Of a stretch of DNA of 64,000 nt, positions 1 through 11,224 are shown piece by piece. The translations under genes and the position numbers were made by a program. Where the stretch lies: positions 116,090,533-116,154,532 of the forward strand of contig JARDYH010000001.1 in the NCBI GenBank assembly GCA_029215795.1, read 5' to 3'. Positions within the stretch are counted from its first letter, which is position 1. Every line of letters starts with the position of its first letter. Below the pieces are notes generated by a model. It was given only the letters and a program-made list of their open reading frames with translations, ran no database searches and was not told the origin of the DNA. The stretch is from Anniella stebbinsi. Taxonomy: Eukaryota > Chordata > Lepidosauria > Squamata > Anniellidae.

Positions 1-1033
1 GTAAACAATTGCTGTTCAAGCGCATTAACGATCAGAGTGGGCGGACTGTGGTCATGATGTCATGCATAGAACTGCCCCTTCGCTGGGAAAAACTCCCACT
101 TTTTCATTTAGTTTTATTTCCTGTCTCCTCCTGGCAACTTCCTCCTTGTTCTCCGTCTCTCTGGATGAAAGCTCCAGGAAGAGGAGACCCAACGTGAACC
201 GAAAATAAAGTGTCTTTTAAGTACCCAGATGGAATATTTTTTACATGGAGACACAGGGCCAGATGGAGGTTTCACAAGAAGCAAAGGGGTTAGGAAGTAT
301 GTGCGCATGTGCGCATAATTAGCAATCAGCTTATACATATCGTCCCCTCGCTTCTTGCTGGGTTCCTGACATGAGCTGTGTATGTGTGTGTGTGCATGTG
401 TATGTTGTACAACGGTTGTGTTCACTGAGAAGAGGAGGGGGAAGGAACGAAGCAGCATCCCCCTGTCTGTTTTGGCGTGCGTGTGTGCCAGGCACATTCC
501 CATTTACTCCTGAGCAGTTCACTTGAAATGGTAATCGGGTGAAAGGGGAGGGGAGAGAGGTGGCTGAACAGGTTGACCAGGTCATTACTGGCAGGTAACC
601 CAGGTAACCAAAGGCAGAGCTTCTGGTGGGTGGGGAGAATAAAGGGAGGGTACCTGTTTGGGCAGTTCCAATGGGATAAAGCACATTTCTTTCAGCAATA
701 TTTGCATGCGATTCTCAGCATGTAAACAACTTTAAAGTGTGTTTCATACAGCCCGTAAAGTGCTTCAATGCCTCTCGTGTATACGTATTAGGCGTAAACG
801 CGCTTATCAGGAAATGTGCATAATCGGGGAACCAGGCTTCAAAGCGAACTCTTGTAGAGGGGACCTGTGTGTGTTTATATAGTGCTTCGTGTGGTGGATT
901 CTATCCTTAATATAAATCCTTCTTCAATTTATGGTTCTGCAACTTAAGTTGTCTGTTATTATTATGATAGAGGACATATTGGCATTATTTGCTTGCATGT
1001 GCCAAGTGATTTTAAATGATGGTATATATATCA
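1..1033. other. Unassigned sequence, no gene seen
   Basis: AT-rich sequence with only short open frames that have no recognisable domain. A TG-rich patch lies near 378-405. I see no splice-bounded exon, RNA gene or diagnosable repeat. Confidence 0.5.
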
Positions 1034-1112
1034 CACGCCTATGTAGGTCTACTCAGAAGTGCATCTTACTGAATTCAATGGGACTTACTCGCATGTAAGC
1101 ATGTGTATGTGT
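1034..1112. repeat. Short interspersed repeat, 'gggacttact' family
   Basis: The stretch reads as an interspersed repeat built around a block in which a base-rich 'cagaagtgcatcttact' phrase is followed by its near mirror 'gggacttactcgcatgtaag'. Related stretches occur at 14312-14395, 47213-47270, 48763-48850 and 49019-49098. The recurrence inside one window shows it is repetitive. The near-mirror layout suggests a small foldback DNA element, but boundaries and class are not certain. Confidence 0.5.
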
Positions 1113-1555
1113 GTGAGAAATTGTTCCCCCCCCCTTTACCACCCCTCTCCTTTCACAATAGGAGAAGCTAGCTCTGCTAGAAAAAAGCCTGCTCCTCTGT
1201 TGGTACTATGAATTTAGTATTCTGTGATTATGTAACCCAAACTCATTCTCTTGTAGTCACTGACTTTAATAGCCCACGGCCTTAGTTTGACTGTGTGTGA
1301 AATGCATTTCTTCCTCTTTCCACCCCCATTGCTTTCAATAAGTGGGCTATGCCACAAACTGCTTTCTCTGTCTTCTAGTTCTGAAGAAATGTTTGGCAGG
1401 GAGCAGGGTTTGAACTGTTTAGAAAAAGCCTTATGTATAGCAAAATAGGTGCCCTTGGCTCCATCTCTGAGTTACCCCCTTGGCTCTAGGGTAACCCCAC
1501 CAAGGGTTACCCTCTTGGCTCTAGCGACCCCTCCTTTCTGCCCCACCAAAGATTT

Positions 1556-1802
1556 GCCACAAGCCTCCACTGCAGAGACCTAGGTATGAACCCCTCAACT
1601 GCCCCCCAGCCTGGAGCCCCCAACTGAGCTCCGCCCCATACCCACCCACCCTCACGAGCCTCCACCCTCTGACAGTCACTCCCGGCATGAGCCCTGACTC
1701 CAGACACCCATCCCTAGCATAAGCCTCCACTCAGCAGACCCAGGCATGAGCTCCTCCTTAAATCACTGTCCCCAGCCTGAAGACCTCACCTCCAGGCCCC
1801 CA
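1556..1802. repeat. Degenerate GC-rich tandem repeat
   Basis: Phrases such as 'agcctccactc', 'gcatgagc' and 'cagcctg' recur at irregular spacing, as in a decayed minisatellite with a unit of roughly 50-80 bp. Upstream, 'cttggctcta' recurs near 1480 and 1513. Overlapping minus-strand open frames here are by-products of the base composition. Confidence 0.4.
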
Positions 1803-1889
1803 CCTTTTTCAATTTATGATTCTGCAAGCAATGTTCTGTGATGTGTTGAAATGGCCCATTCCCCCACCCCAAGAAAATTGTTCTAGAGA

Positions 1890-2215
1890 AACAAGCTTAA
1901 GTACTCTGGGTGTCAGTAGGTTGGCACAAACCATGAAATTTCATTGGGGGAATATTTACCTCATCAGAAATAGATACGGCATGGGGGTAGAAAATACCCC
2001 ACTGTACCGAAATTTTTTACTTCTTAGTAATAACTATTTTACCTAAAATTTCAACCTTGACAGTTTATGATAGTTTTCTAATATTTTGAGTTTTTAACAT
2101 ATTTCTTCTGACATCACACACCCATGTTTGTGGAGGCATTTTACCATCCCATCGGAAAATGGTGTGAAATAGTAAAATGCCCCATGAACATGTTTGTGTA
2201 TTTTTTTTACAACCA
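1890..2215 (+). repeat. Unclassified repeat, inverted partner at 54775-55110
   Basis: Several segments match the reverse complement of 54775-55110 in the same order: 'gcacaaaccatg', then 'tttctaatatttt', 'cttctgac' and a block with 'gcattttac'. Around 2127-2190 the copy contains its own inverted block ('catgtttgtggaggcatttta' against 'taaaatgccccatgaacatg'), which suggests a foldback DNA transposon. No coding capacity is seen. Confidence 0.55.
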
Positions 2216-2262
2216 ATGCATGAGGATTAACTATTACACCACATAACTTCATTCATACAACA

Positions 2263-2292
2263 TCTCTCTCTCACACACACACACACACACAC
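2263..2292. repeat. (CT)n(CA)n microsatellite
   Basis: About four CT units run directly into about ten CA units. It borders the foldback element that follows. Confidence 0.9.
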
Positions 2293-2295
2293 GGC

Positions 2296-2491
2296 TGGTT
2301 TGCACAAGAGTTGTTAATAAGCCATGGCGGCTTGTTAACCTGCACTGGTCAATCATGTACCATCCCACTTGACATAATTACCTTCGCCGGATGCAGTGTC
2401 CAAAACATCAATTGTGGGTAGTTGGGATGGTTCATAAATCACCCAGAACCTATAGCCTGTTGTAGGCTTATTAACCACCCTTGTGTTGTGT

Positions 2492-2492
<1 letters not shown>
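2296..2492. repeat. Foldback (MITE-like) element between two microsatellites
   Basis: The left part contains 'gcacaagagttgttaataagcc' broken only by small differences from the reverse complement of the right part, where 'ggcttattaaccacccttgtg' occurs near 2465-2487. The arms are about 25 bp and the core is short and non-coding. Both ends abut dinucleotide repeats, so no target duplication can be read. Confidence 0.55.
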
Positions 2493-2493
<1 letters not shown>

Positions 2494-2565
<72 letters not shown>

Positions 2566-2599
2566 ACACCATACTGTGCCACACCACACCACACCACAC
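2494..2599. repeat. Compound (CT)n(CA)n(CCACA)n microsatellite
   Basis: CT units from 2494 to about 2532 pass without interruption into CA units to about 2569, then into a short run of CCACA units. The 79-aa minus-strand frame through it, with alternating residues, is an artefact of the repeat. Confidence 0.9.
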
Positions 2600-3869
2600 G
2601 GATAGTGTTAAAACAAAAATACGAGAGAGCCAATGTTTGTTGTGACTTTTTTTCCAATGATCATTTTCAGTGATCCAATTCAGCTCTTTTTCATGCAGCT
2701 TTCATTTCTATAGACATGCTTGCTTGCGATTTATTCAACAAATACAGCTTTCATGACCCTCCGAGGAAGCCTTCCAAAGGAAACCACAGTATTGATATTG
2801 CAGTAAAGAGACAAGCACTTCTCAATAGCTTACAGTTAATGTCAAAGACTCTAAGGATTACAGACATTTTTTCTCACTAAATTAAGGGGGAAGTTGATGG
2901 CTTGCCTTTAAGTACAACCATCCCATCATGAAATATGCTAGAACTGGGTGTGCTATACCTCCAAATCTGCTAGAACAAATTCACTGGCATAGGATCTGTT
3001 TTCTTTGAGCTTCCCTTAGAGTCTTATCTTCTTAGTCTGCATTTGGCCAAGCTTAAAACAATAGCATTTTCCCAGTGTTCAATGCACTTACATTAGGAGG
3101 TATATTACTGGCTTGGGTACCATTCACATGCAGTGTGTTTGTGTAGGAAAAACATGTAAATATGTACGTTCTTTCCACAACAGAGCCCTTTTCTACACGA
3201 AGCATTTATTGTGCACTCGTTATTCCTTACTCATAGTTGTTTAGAGGTTCTTTTAAAATATTGTGACTCTCCAGTTTCACTTCTGTTTTTAAGAGCACTT
3301 TTCCTGGATATTTAGAACAAATAAAATGGAGTATTACTTCTGAAAACCTATGAAAACATATTTTCCTACATGAATAATTGCATTATTCCACTATAGCACA
3401 GCACCACCTACACTTTATGTAGTGGAAGAGCAGGAAAGGAAAAAAAACGTTTTGTGTAGAGCTTGGATCTCAATTCTGCAATTAAACTGAAAGTAAATAC
3501 AGCAAATTAACATCTCCCAGTAGAAAAGCTCTTAGTATGTCTGAGACATTGCCATCCTGCAATTTGTGGAAGTGGAATTATAACTGTGATCCCAAACAGC
3601 ACTTAATTATTTTATCATATTCCACTTATAATATAGCAATGCTTGTTCACATGCCAGAAGCAAACATTGGTGCTGTATTTAATCTTTTATTGAAATGTTT
3701 TTTTGCGGGGAAAGACAATTAAGAAAGGGTAACACTTGCGAGAACGTTCTCTTCCCCAGAAAATACTAGGTTTTGAAACACACTGTGGAAAGGCATGGAG
3801 AGGCTGTCCAAGTGACAGTTGTTTCAAAGATGCCTACGCACATTGATCTTCCCTCCCTTTCTTTTAACA
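2600..3869. other. Unassigned sequence, no gene seen
   Basis: AT-rich sequence without a frame over about 60 codons that resembles a known protein and without a clear repeat boundary. Confidence 0.45.
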
Positions 3870-3924
3870 CAAGATGGACCACTGGTCTGACTCAGTATAA
3901 GGTAGCTTCCTTTGTTATATTCCA
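3870..3924 (+). repeat. Tail fragment of the tRNA-derived SINE
   Basis: The text 'gatggaccactggtctgact' followed by 'cagtataaggtagcttcc' matches the distal part of the SINE at 30190-30391, which has 'gatggaccaaaagtc' and 'aaggcagctttc'. The tRNA head is missing, so this is a 5'-truncated copy. Confidence 0.6.
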
Positions 3925-4779
3925 TGCTACCAATGCTTCCTAGGGCCAGCTCCACCTGGCCAAAGTGTTCTTTGATGCCCCTCTGTTCCATTGGTTGGCT
4001 GTGGCAGACTTCACTGGCGGCAGCAGCAGTGTTCCAAATAGTGGCATACAGCAGAGTCTAGTCATAATTTAAATTTTTCACAGTGGGCCAGGGCAATGCT
4101 ATGTCCAGGATATTGAGGGAAATGAAATGGCTGCTAGATCTGGTCACCAAAGGCTACTCAGAGTGCCAGATTTTTTAAAGTGGGGACCCAGGACAGGTAT
4201 CAGCTGAGGGCCCTGCATGGGGCAGTGGGGCCCCTACAGATACTAGAGGTGATTATCCCAGCACCGCATGCTTCTTTGCAAGCGACCCAGAAGGATCACA
4301 GACACCCACTTCTCCATGCTCCAAAAATACAAAAGAGTAATGAGAATTTAAAAAATAAATAGAGAGACCTATGTTTGTCCCACTTAGATAGAAAACTAAA
4401 AATCCATATAATTGAATTTCATGCTACAGTACATCTCTCTCTTATTTTATTTATCTAGATTATGAATATAACTCTCTTTAAAACAAACCCTCTTGGTTAC
4501 ATACATCTTAAAGAATTATAAAATTCATGAAAATATCAGTGTCAAAGAAAGTAAAGGTCAATAAATGCGCTCTTAGTATTAGTGAACATACTAAAAGGCC
4601 TGGATGAATAAAAAGGTCTTCACATGGCACTGACTTGGTGAATGGCAAGCTTCCCCAGTGAGAACATTTTGAGGTCAAGATGCCACAACAGTAAGAGAAG
4701 TCATCAACTTCCTCACTTTAGATGATGGGGGAAAGTGAACTAAAGAAGGGCCCCTCGGCAGATCTCATATCTGGGCAAG
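3925..4779. other. Unassigned sequence, no gene seen
   Basis: No supported coding region. The short plus-strand frame near 4180-4362 has no recognisable domain. Confidence 0.45.
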
Positions 4780-5130
4780 TTCGTGTGGGAGAAGGTGGTC
4801 TTCGAGAGACCTTGGTGCCACACCATTGATGGTTTTAAAAGTTTAAAACCAGCACATTGAATGGGTCCAGAAATATATCAAGAGACGATGCAGATCTTTT
4901 AAGGCTTGTGAGATGTGTCCCATTTGCCCTTTCCCAATCAATAAAGCAGCTAATCATATTTTGTACTAACTGAAAAACATTCAAAGGCAGCTCCATATAA
5001 AATGCATTGTAGTGGTCCAGTCAGGATATTATTACCAATGCATGCATAACTGTGACCACATATCTCTGTCCAGGAAAGACCACAACTAGTGGAAGGTGCT
5101 TCATGTCACTGAGGCCAGTTGTATCTCCAA
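4780..5130. repeat. Old LINE-type interspersed repeat
   Basis: Phrases such as 'gttttaaaagtttaaaacca', 'gcacattgaatgggtccaga' and 'cattgtagtggtccagtcag' resemble a widely dispersed amniote LINE segment of the L2/CR1 group that I recognise from memory. No open frame survives. A consensus comparison would be needed to assign the family. Confidence 0.45.
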
Positions 5131-6745
5131 CAAGAGGGCCAGATCTATATATCCTATAGTACACTTCATTTCAATTAATTAATTAATTAATAGAGGCAGT
5201 ATTCAATGATACCCATCTATCAGCAGAATGGACACTAATGACAGAATGGATTTCCCCTATCCTCTCTAGTCCCCTGTGCACTCTACATATCTACTCGAGA
5301 GTGCTTAGGGAGAAGAGGAAGGGGACGTCCCATTGTGTGAATAGAAGTTGATGTAGCATCACCATTATCATCATCATCATTGTTAAGCTGTGAAGGCAAT
5401 ACTGCAATGAAGATGTACGAAAAAATATTAGAACTTAATATTTTAATTGATTTAATTGAATTAATATTTGAATATTTGAATTGTCCAAATAAATTTTTCA
5501 CACTAAAATGCAGCAAAAAGGGCATTTCCTCAAATTATGTATCATAGAATGCATTAAGGAAAAAGGGAGAAAAGGCAAAGTTGTTTCTAGAATGTCCTAA
5601 ATAGTGTACATTGCTTTCTTTTTACACTGAATTCTTTGAGGTCATTCATTTGTAAGTGGGAGGGGAGTTTTAAAAAATTAATACAGCAAACCTCTGTTTC
5701 AGCTTTGCACTAACTTTAGAACATGTACCCTCCCCCCCCCCACCTTTCAATTTTTAGCATGTAAGCCTTGAGGGAATGGTATTCTCTCAGTGTGTGCAAA
5801 ACTTTCATTAATGCTAATTAAGAAAAAAGATCAAGGTGCAGGGCTTTTTCTGGGGATTAAAGAGCAGCAGAGCCCATGGTGCGGCTGTATGATGTTAACC
5901 CCACTCAGTCATTAATCTCTAAAAAAAGTGTTGCACTGAAAACATTATTGCTGTTACAACAGAAAAATAAGGGAGTTCTATAGCCAAGTAACTGCTCCAT
6001 TTTATTTTGGTATTCAAGGCCCTACTTACAATGCTGCTATCCCTATTGGATTCCAGAATAACATCAGCACTGCATGAGAAGAACTGAGTCTCTGCAGAGT
6101 AGTGGTTTTCTTGCTTTATGAGAAATGCCCTAAGGCAAGTAAGAACAGGAATATTCTAATTTTAAATAGAATATTAGAAAATATTGTTTTTCCCCTCCAT
6201 TGGTAACTTTGGTATCCATTATGGAAAGAATGCCCTATATCCTCTGAAATTTAGGGATTATAGGTTGTCCAAACACTCCCTACTAAATAGGTACTTAGAA
6301 CCAGGAGTAATTAACTTTGGAGGATAGGGGGATTACTTTTGACTCTGCCAAATTTGGTGGTGGCAGTGGCAGCAAACTGCTCTGGGCCATGAAAAGGGTC
6401 AAATTTAGCTTGCTTGGAAGGTGCATTTGACTCCATTAATGCTTTGCAGGGCTAAAACTGCCTATAAATAAATAAAAAAAACCAGCCATGGGTGGTTTTC
6501 TTTTTTTTCTTTTTTATTGCCATCACTGAATTTGGCAGTGTGGTGGGGACTGCACTTGGGGGAGTGGGGACTGTGTGCAGTCCACGGGCCACATGTGGCA
6601 CTCCTGTTTTAAGCCCTTTGCCCCCTGGTGCAGACCCAATCCATACCAGAACTCCTGCAACTGCAATATATATTGGAAAATAGTGATCTATTTACTTTAA
6701 TCGATCGCTGTTTGGCAATATCAAGGTTCTCTAACCCACCCTTTC
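5131..6745. other. Unassigned AT-rich sequence
   Basis: Contains a short (AATT)n run at about 5172-5190, a C-run near 5729-5742 and T-rich tracts near 6499-6515. No exon, RNA gene or clear repeat boundary was recognised. Confidence 0.45.
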
Positions 6746-6993
6746 AGTAGGGTGACCAGATTTTGGAAACCAAAATCCCAGTCACCCCCCCCGCCACCCC
6801 CCCAAAACAACCCCCCCCAACCAAGCCACCCCCCCCAAAACACCAGCCTGGACCTACCGGGTTCTCTTTCTCCGCCGCCCGCGCCGGGTCCTCCGCTGCC
6901 GCTCCTGCCGGGTCAGCCGCCGCCCCCAGGTCCCCCGCCGCCACGTCTTCCTCCACCACCGCTAGGTACTTTGCTGCCGCTGCCGGGCTCATA
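6746..6993. repeat. C-rich and GCC-rich repeat 5' of a large hairpin
   Basis: It starts with a small palindromic phrase ('gattttggaaaccaaaatc') preceded by 'agggtgacca', a start I associate with common reptile interspersed repeats. C-homopolymer runs and then a GCC/CCG-rich segment follow. Proline- and alanine-rich frames on both strands reflect this composition and are not evidence of a gene. Confidence 0.5.
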
Positions 6994-7166
6994 AGGCCAG
7001 AGGCCGCGCAGAAGAGGCGGGGGAGGGCCGATTACATCACTTCCGGATCCGGCCCTCTCCCGTCTCTTCCACGCGGCCTCTGGCCTCCTGGAAGAGACGG
7101 GAGAGGGCCGGATCCGGAAGTGATGTAATCGGCCCTCTCCCGCCTCTTCCGCGCGGCCTCTGGCCT
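6994..7166. repeat. Near-perfect GC-rich inverted repeat (hairpin)
   Basis: The arms at 6994-7071 and 7089-7166 are reverse complements over about 78 bp. In the inner 61 bp I count one mismatch. The 17-base loop (7072-7088) repeats the 'gcggcctctggcctcc' text found at the outer end of the arms. It lies directly downstream of the C-rich segment and is probably the foldback end of the same repeat. A transcript would form a very stable hairpin. Confidence 0.85.
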
Positions 7167-8739
7167 CCTTGGGGCTCGTCGGATTTTATATGGAGAATTT
7201 TGTAATATCAAAACTCTTTCTCTGTGTGCATATTCTAATATGGGGGTGAGATCTGCATGCTCAGAGGAACTTCAAGTTTTGCAAAAGAACAAAAATATCT
7301 TGGGGATGGGGAAACCTAAATGGGTAAAAGTAGAACCCACCAAAACAACCCAATGAGGACTGAGTATGTTAACTGACTAGTGGCAGGAAAAGAAACAGAT
7401 TGCTGGTAGGAGGAAGATGGAATGGAGTATCACTGATTGGATGGAATACTGAATAGTGATACTACAACATTGTTTTGTAGGTCCCACTTGTTGATTTCTG
7501 AATTGTTAGATGCAGTTTGCAGATTCATCCAAATTATTTTTTTCTCAGTAAACAATCCTTTGCAATATATTGCATGTAATTATAATGCTTATGACTTCAA
7601 GTTTATGATGTGATGTAATCACCATAAGCATCATGTAAGTTTCTATCAATTAAAAAATGAGGGCAGATGTGGAAATGTTTGTTCCACAAACCAAAAAGCA
7701 TCATTATGCTGAAATGAGGATGACTATTTATATCTGGAGTTACTGTTGTCATCCCAAGTATTATGTATATGTATAGAATTAGAGGAGTGTACAATATCTT
7801 TGTTGGTTGGAGATCCTAATGAAATACTCCTCATCTCTACTTGATATCAATATACCAATACAAGGCTAGTTCAAGTTTCTCCTTTTTCCAATAGTTTAGT
7901 TCCTTGTGCTCCCCAAATCCTAAAATACTGCTCCTCATGATTCACATCCTTCCCACCTTCCTCCTGGAAAATGACATAATGAGGGGGAGGGGAGTGATGA
8001 GGAGTTCATTCCTTCCCACTGTACACATTATCAGTAGGATGTTCAGGTGTATATGTCAATGTCTGGATGACCAGAATACTGTCCCGTGCAGGACAAAATT
8101 CAAAACACAGAAGGTGCTTTCAAACAGTAGAGACATTTCACTCCAACAAGATCATGGTCACTCTCCTATAAAGCTGGAATGCAGCCTGCTTGTAGTGATG
8201 GGGCAAAAATCTGCATGGGCAGTGGATGTCCCTGTGTCTGGCCCTCATGGGCCCTGACAGACGCACCAGGTGGATTTTTGCCCCAACATTGGGCAAAGGA
8301 CAAAGGGGGCACAGGTCCGGGCGGAACTCACTTCTACCCTGAGCTATGCACATCCTTTGTCCTTTCCGCCACTGCGGCAATAGCTGCTGCCATTACTGAA
8401 ATGTGGGAAAATATGCAATTTCCCAAGGCGGGAGGAATTGCGTATTTTCTCCCTCCACTCTAGGGCGGCCCTGGAAAATGTGCATCACCAAACACTCAGC
8501 CAGTCTGGCTCCCAGAACAGGGCCAGCCGGGTAGCACTCAATGAGCTTTCAATGCCTACCTGATTGTGAGTATAAATTGATAGAATACAACAGTGCACAC
8601 GCATCTACTTTTGTCCTTACTGCAGAAATAAAATCCTTTATCAATAGAAAGAGTAGTAAGGAGGTGATCTGGAGAACAGTCTTAATTTTGCAATCCTGCA
8701 CTTCAACCAGCTGCAAGGAAAGAAGGCTTATTTCCGAAG

Positions 8740-8743
<4 letters not shown>
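7167..8743. other. Unassigned sequence with one small palindrome
   Basis: No gene is seen. Around 8403-8455 the text 'gggaaaatatgcaattt' is answered by 'aattgcgtattttctccc', a small imperfect inverted repeat, probably the edge of another foldback element. Open frames at 7904-8463 have no recognisable domain. Confidence 0.45.
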
Positions 8744-8776
<33 letters not shown>

Positions 8777-8777
8777 G
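8744..8777. repeat. (TAA)n microsatellite, 5' flank of R4 fragment
   Basis: About eleven TAA units end where R4/Dong-type sequence begins. The other R4 copy also begins at an AT-rich short repeat, consistent with insertion into TAA-type sequence as known for Dong elements. Confidence 0.9.
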
Positions 8778-9430
8778 TATAACAACAGACCAATGCAGGA
8801 AATGCCATCAATTCCAAGAAGCAATAGACCATATAACAGAAGGATGAGAAATTCTGGCGGGAATGGACTATATGGACAGACACAATGCAGCTGCAAAAAT
8901 AATTCACCAATGACTGGCCATCAAATTCAACCTTATCAAACAACCTACACCATACTATACATACTCACTTGAAACTATCTTGGAAAATGCAGATCATAAA
9001 ATATGCTGAGACAGAACAGATACAGATAAGAAAATACCTTGCAACCAACCAGACATAATAGTTATAGACAAAAAAGAAAAACACATACCTCATCGACATA
9101 GCAATACCGAATGACAAAAATGTTGTTGAAAAGGAAGAAGAAAAGAGAGACAAATATACACCACTGGCCATGGAGGTCAAAGAACTATGGCAACAGGAAA
9201 ATGTCATAATTATTCCATTAGTCGCATCAGTCACTGGCATCACATCAAAAATCTATACAGAAAACCTCCAAAAACTGGGCCTACCAGAATACATCCACAC
9301 CAAATCCAGAAAGCAGTCATAATTAAAACATGCTCAATCATCAGGAAATTTCTGAATCAATAAAAGACAGCATGACTTGGCAAAGCCCGTCATGTCCATT
9401 TAGAAAAACCGCCATGAGCGAGAAAGAGAT
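8778..9430 (+). mobile_element. 5'-truncated R4/Dong-clade non-LTR retrotransposon
   Basis: This copy aligns with the 3' part of the longer element at 17329-19820 (18288-18478 plus 19342-19820), without the hAT-like insertion. It encodes the C-terminal region of the single R4 polyprotein: a CCHC-type motif (CRKCHQFQEAIDHITEG followed by a stop where the last Cys should be), then the stretch NQPDIIVIDKK of the restriction-like endonuclease. A frame change follows, after which TYLIDIAIPND continues. The 3' end is followed by AAT-type repeats at 9431-9443. Internal stops and the frameshift make it non-functional. Confidence 0.85.
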
Positions 9431-9525
9431 ACATCATAATAATAGAGAGCACATACTGTCATGAAGAAGCAAAGTGTCTCAAAAACTCTGTATAGCATTT
9501 CAACCCAATAGATTATCTCCTCTTG

Positions 9526-9540
9526 CAATTATTATTATTA

Positions 9541-9577
<37 letters not shown>
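9526..9577. repeat. (ATT)n microsatellite
   Basis: About sixteen ATT units with one interruption, about 95 bp downstream of the R4 fragment. Confidence 0.95.
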
Positions 9578-9579
<2 letters not shown>

Positions 9580-9696
9580 TCATTGCAATATACTTGATAA
9601 TACAAAGATGGCATAAAAAGGGCAGTATCCAGTTCAGCACTAATTCTAATGTAAATGACATTGCGCTGAGAGGGGAGCAATCCTATAGCCCCTATA

Positions 9697-10123
9697 GTCC
9701 CAGGCCGGAGCAGGGTTTATTTACCCGAAGAGTGCAAAAGCTTTGTGAATATTTTTTGTTTTTATATGACGTAAGTGTCTCAGAAAAGTGAGTCTTACTA
9801 AATTCCAGTGGTGGTGGGGCTGCGTGATGACATCATAAATATGGCTGCTGCGCTATTATGTAGTTGCCACATTTAAGTATGCATACCTTCTCACCCGCTT
9901 ATGCTACAGAGATGATTTTTTTCTGAAATGTTTCAAATTTAATGACAAATACTTTTTGTAATTACACAGTTTTTGTTAACTGCATTTGTTTTTGAGATAA
10001 TTTCATTTGAACATATAAAATCATTGTTCACATTGGTTATGTGTGACGTTTAACCATGACTTACTCAAAAACTATACAACTTTTGAAAGAATACTCAAGA
10101 ACAAAAAAAGTGCATTTTTTAAT
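9697..10123 (+). repeat. Unclassified 420-bp repeat, copy 1
   Basis: Aligns in the same orientation with 49886-50307 over its whole length. Shared landmarks in order are 'agtcccag', 'gaagagtg', 'aaatattttttgttt', 'ctgcgtgatgacatcat', 'tatgctacagagat' and 'tatgtgtga'. By eye the copies agree at most positions. I see no coding capacity, terminal inverted repeats or A-rich tail, so the class is open. Confidence 0.75.
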
Positions 10124-10244
10124 TTGATTTATATGAATGAAGACAATTCCTAATCTGAGTCATCATGCCTCAGGACTTTCACAAAGGAAGATAATATACT
10201 CCAAGTACTATACCAAAGTAGACTGCTCCATGCCCAGTCCAATC

Positions 10245-11010
10245 ATGAATTGCGAGTGGAATAACGGGGAATAAAGAGATAAGACACGTAAGTATGGTAT
10301 AAAAATTGGGCCACATTTATTCAATCAGATCTGCAAAGGAATAATTGGGCAGGCAACTAAACTCAGCCAGCAACTAGCTAGGTGACATCGAGCAAAAACT
10401 TTCCATTCCTATCGGGTGGCGTCTGTCAGATCGCCCCCACCAGGTCTGCCCCTTATGGGGAGGGGAAGCCTTCCGATGTCTCCAGAGCTGCAAAACACAG
10501 AGTGGGTGTGGTGAGTTGGCCTCACAGGTAACCCTTATCTACCCGCTGTGGCCGCAAAACCCTAAGCAGGAGGCCCTCAGGAATTACCTGTCACTGAAAC
10601 AGTGCCTCAGAATGCATACCATCCTTGAAGTCACTTATTAACCTAACAATTGAAAACTAACCACTGAATTAGTCTAAAGACTCTCCTGCTCCACTTACAG
10701 TGTGAAGTAAGCAAAAAGATCCATAGCCCAGGCCAATCAGAATGAGCCAAAAATTCCTACTCAGCCCCCAAAAGGATGACCAGCAGATGCCCACACTGCA
10801 AACAGGGAGGGAGCTGTGATCCAAAGAGGCTGAGGGTGGGGTCCCAATGGCTAATAATGCCTTGTAGACCCCTCCCCAGCCATTGATGCCACCTTATCAC
10901 CACCAAGGGCAACAAGCTGCATCTCTCTCCCTCCACCCCACAACGCCCCATCCCCTGTGGCCAGGCAAGCCAGACATGGGGTTTAGCACTTCTGCCCCTT
11001 CAAGTAGGAC
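10245..11010 (-). repeat. LTR-like repeat related to 23160-23854
   Basis: Read on the minus strand, it has the same order of landmarks as the plus-strand repeat at 23160-23854: a GC-rich start, 'ctgctggtc', 'agtaggaatttttggc', 'tacttcacact', and near the end an AATAAA followed by 'tgtggccc'. GC-rich promoter-like sequence followed by a polyadenylation signal suggests an LTR. The exact ends and any target duplication could not be fixed. Confidence 0.5.
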
Positions 11011-11224
11011 CCATCATACCTATTTTTAAAAAGTTCTATGGATAGTGCTATATAAATAATAATCCTGGATCCAAGTTCAAATTTGCTAGTTAGAAAGTTT
11101 GTAAATGTTATGTTGAGATAGGAGGATTCCAGCTCTTTCTTTGTCATCCCTGCATTTATATTTCAGCCTTACATAAGATGTCTGTGCTGAAGCCTGGTGT
11201 GAGTGACTGGGGAGTCCTTACCAC

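Noticed and set aside
2353..2592. Cys/Val- and Arg/Glu-repeat frame
   Set aside because: It is a translation of the CT/CA microsatellite.
6752..7128. Overlapping proline- and alanine-rich open frames on both strands
   Set aside because: They lie in C-runs, GCC-rich sequence and the long hairpin. Base composition explains the frames, and there is no recognisable domain or splice context.
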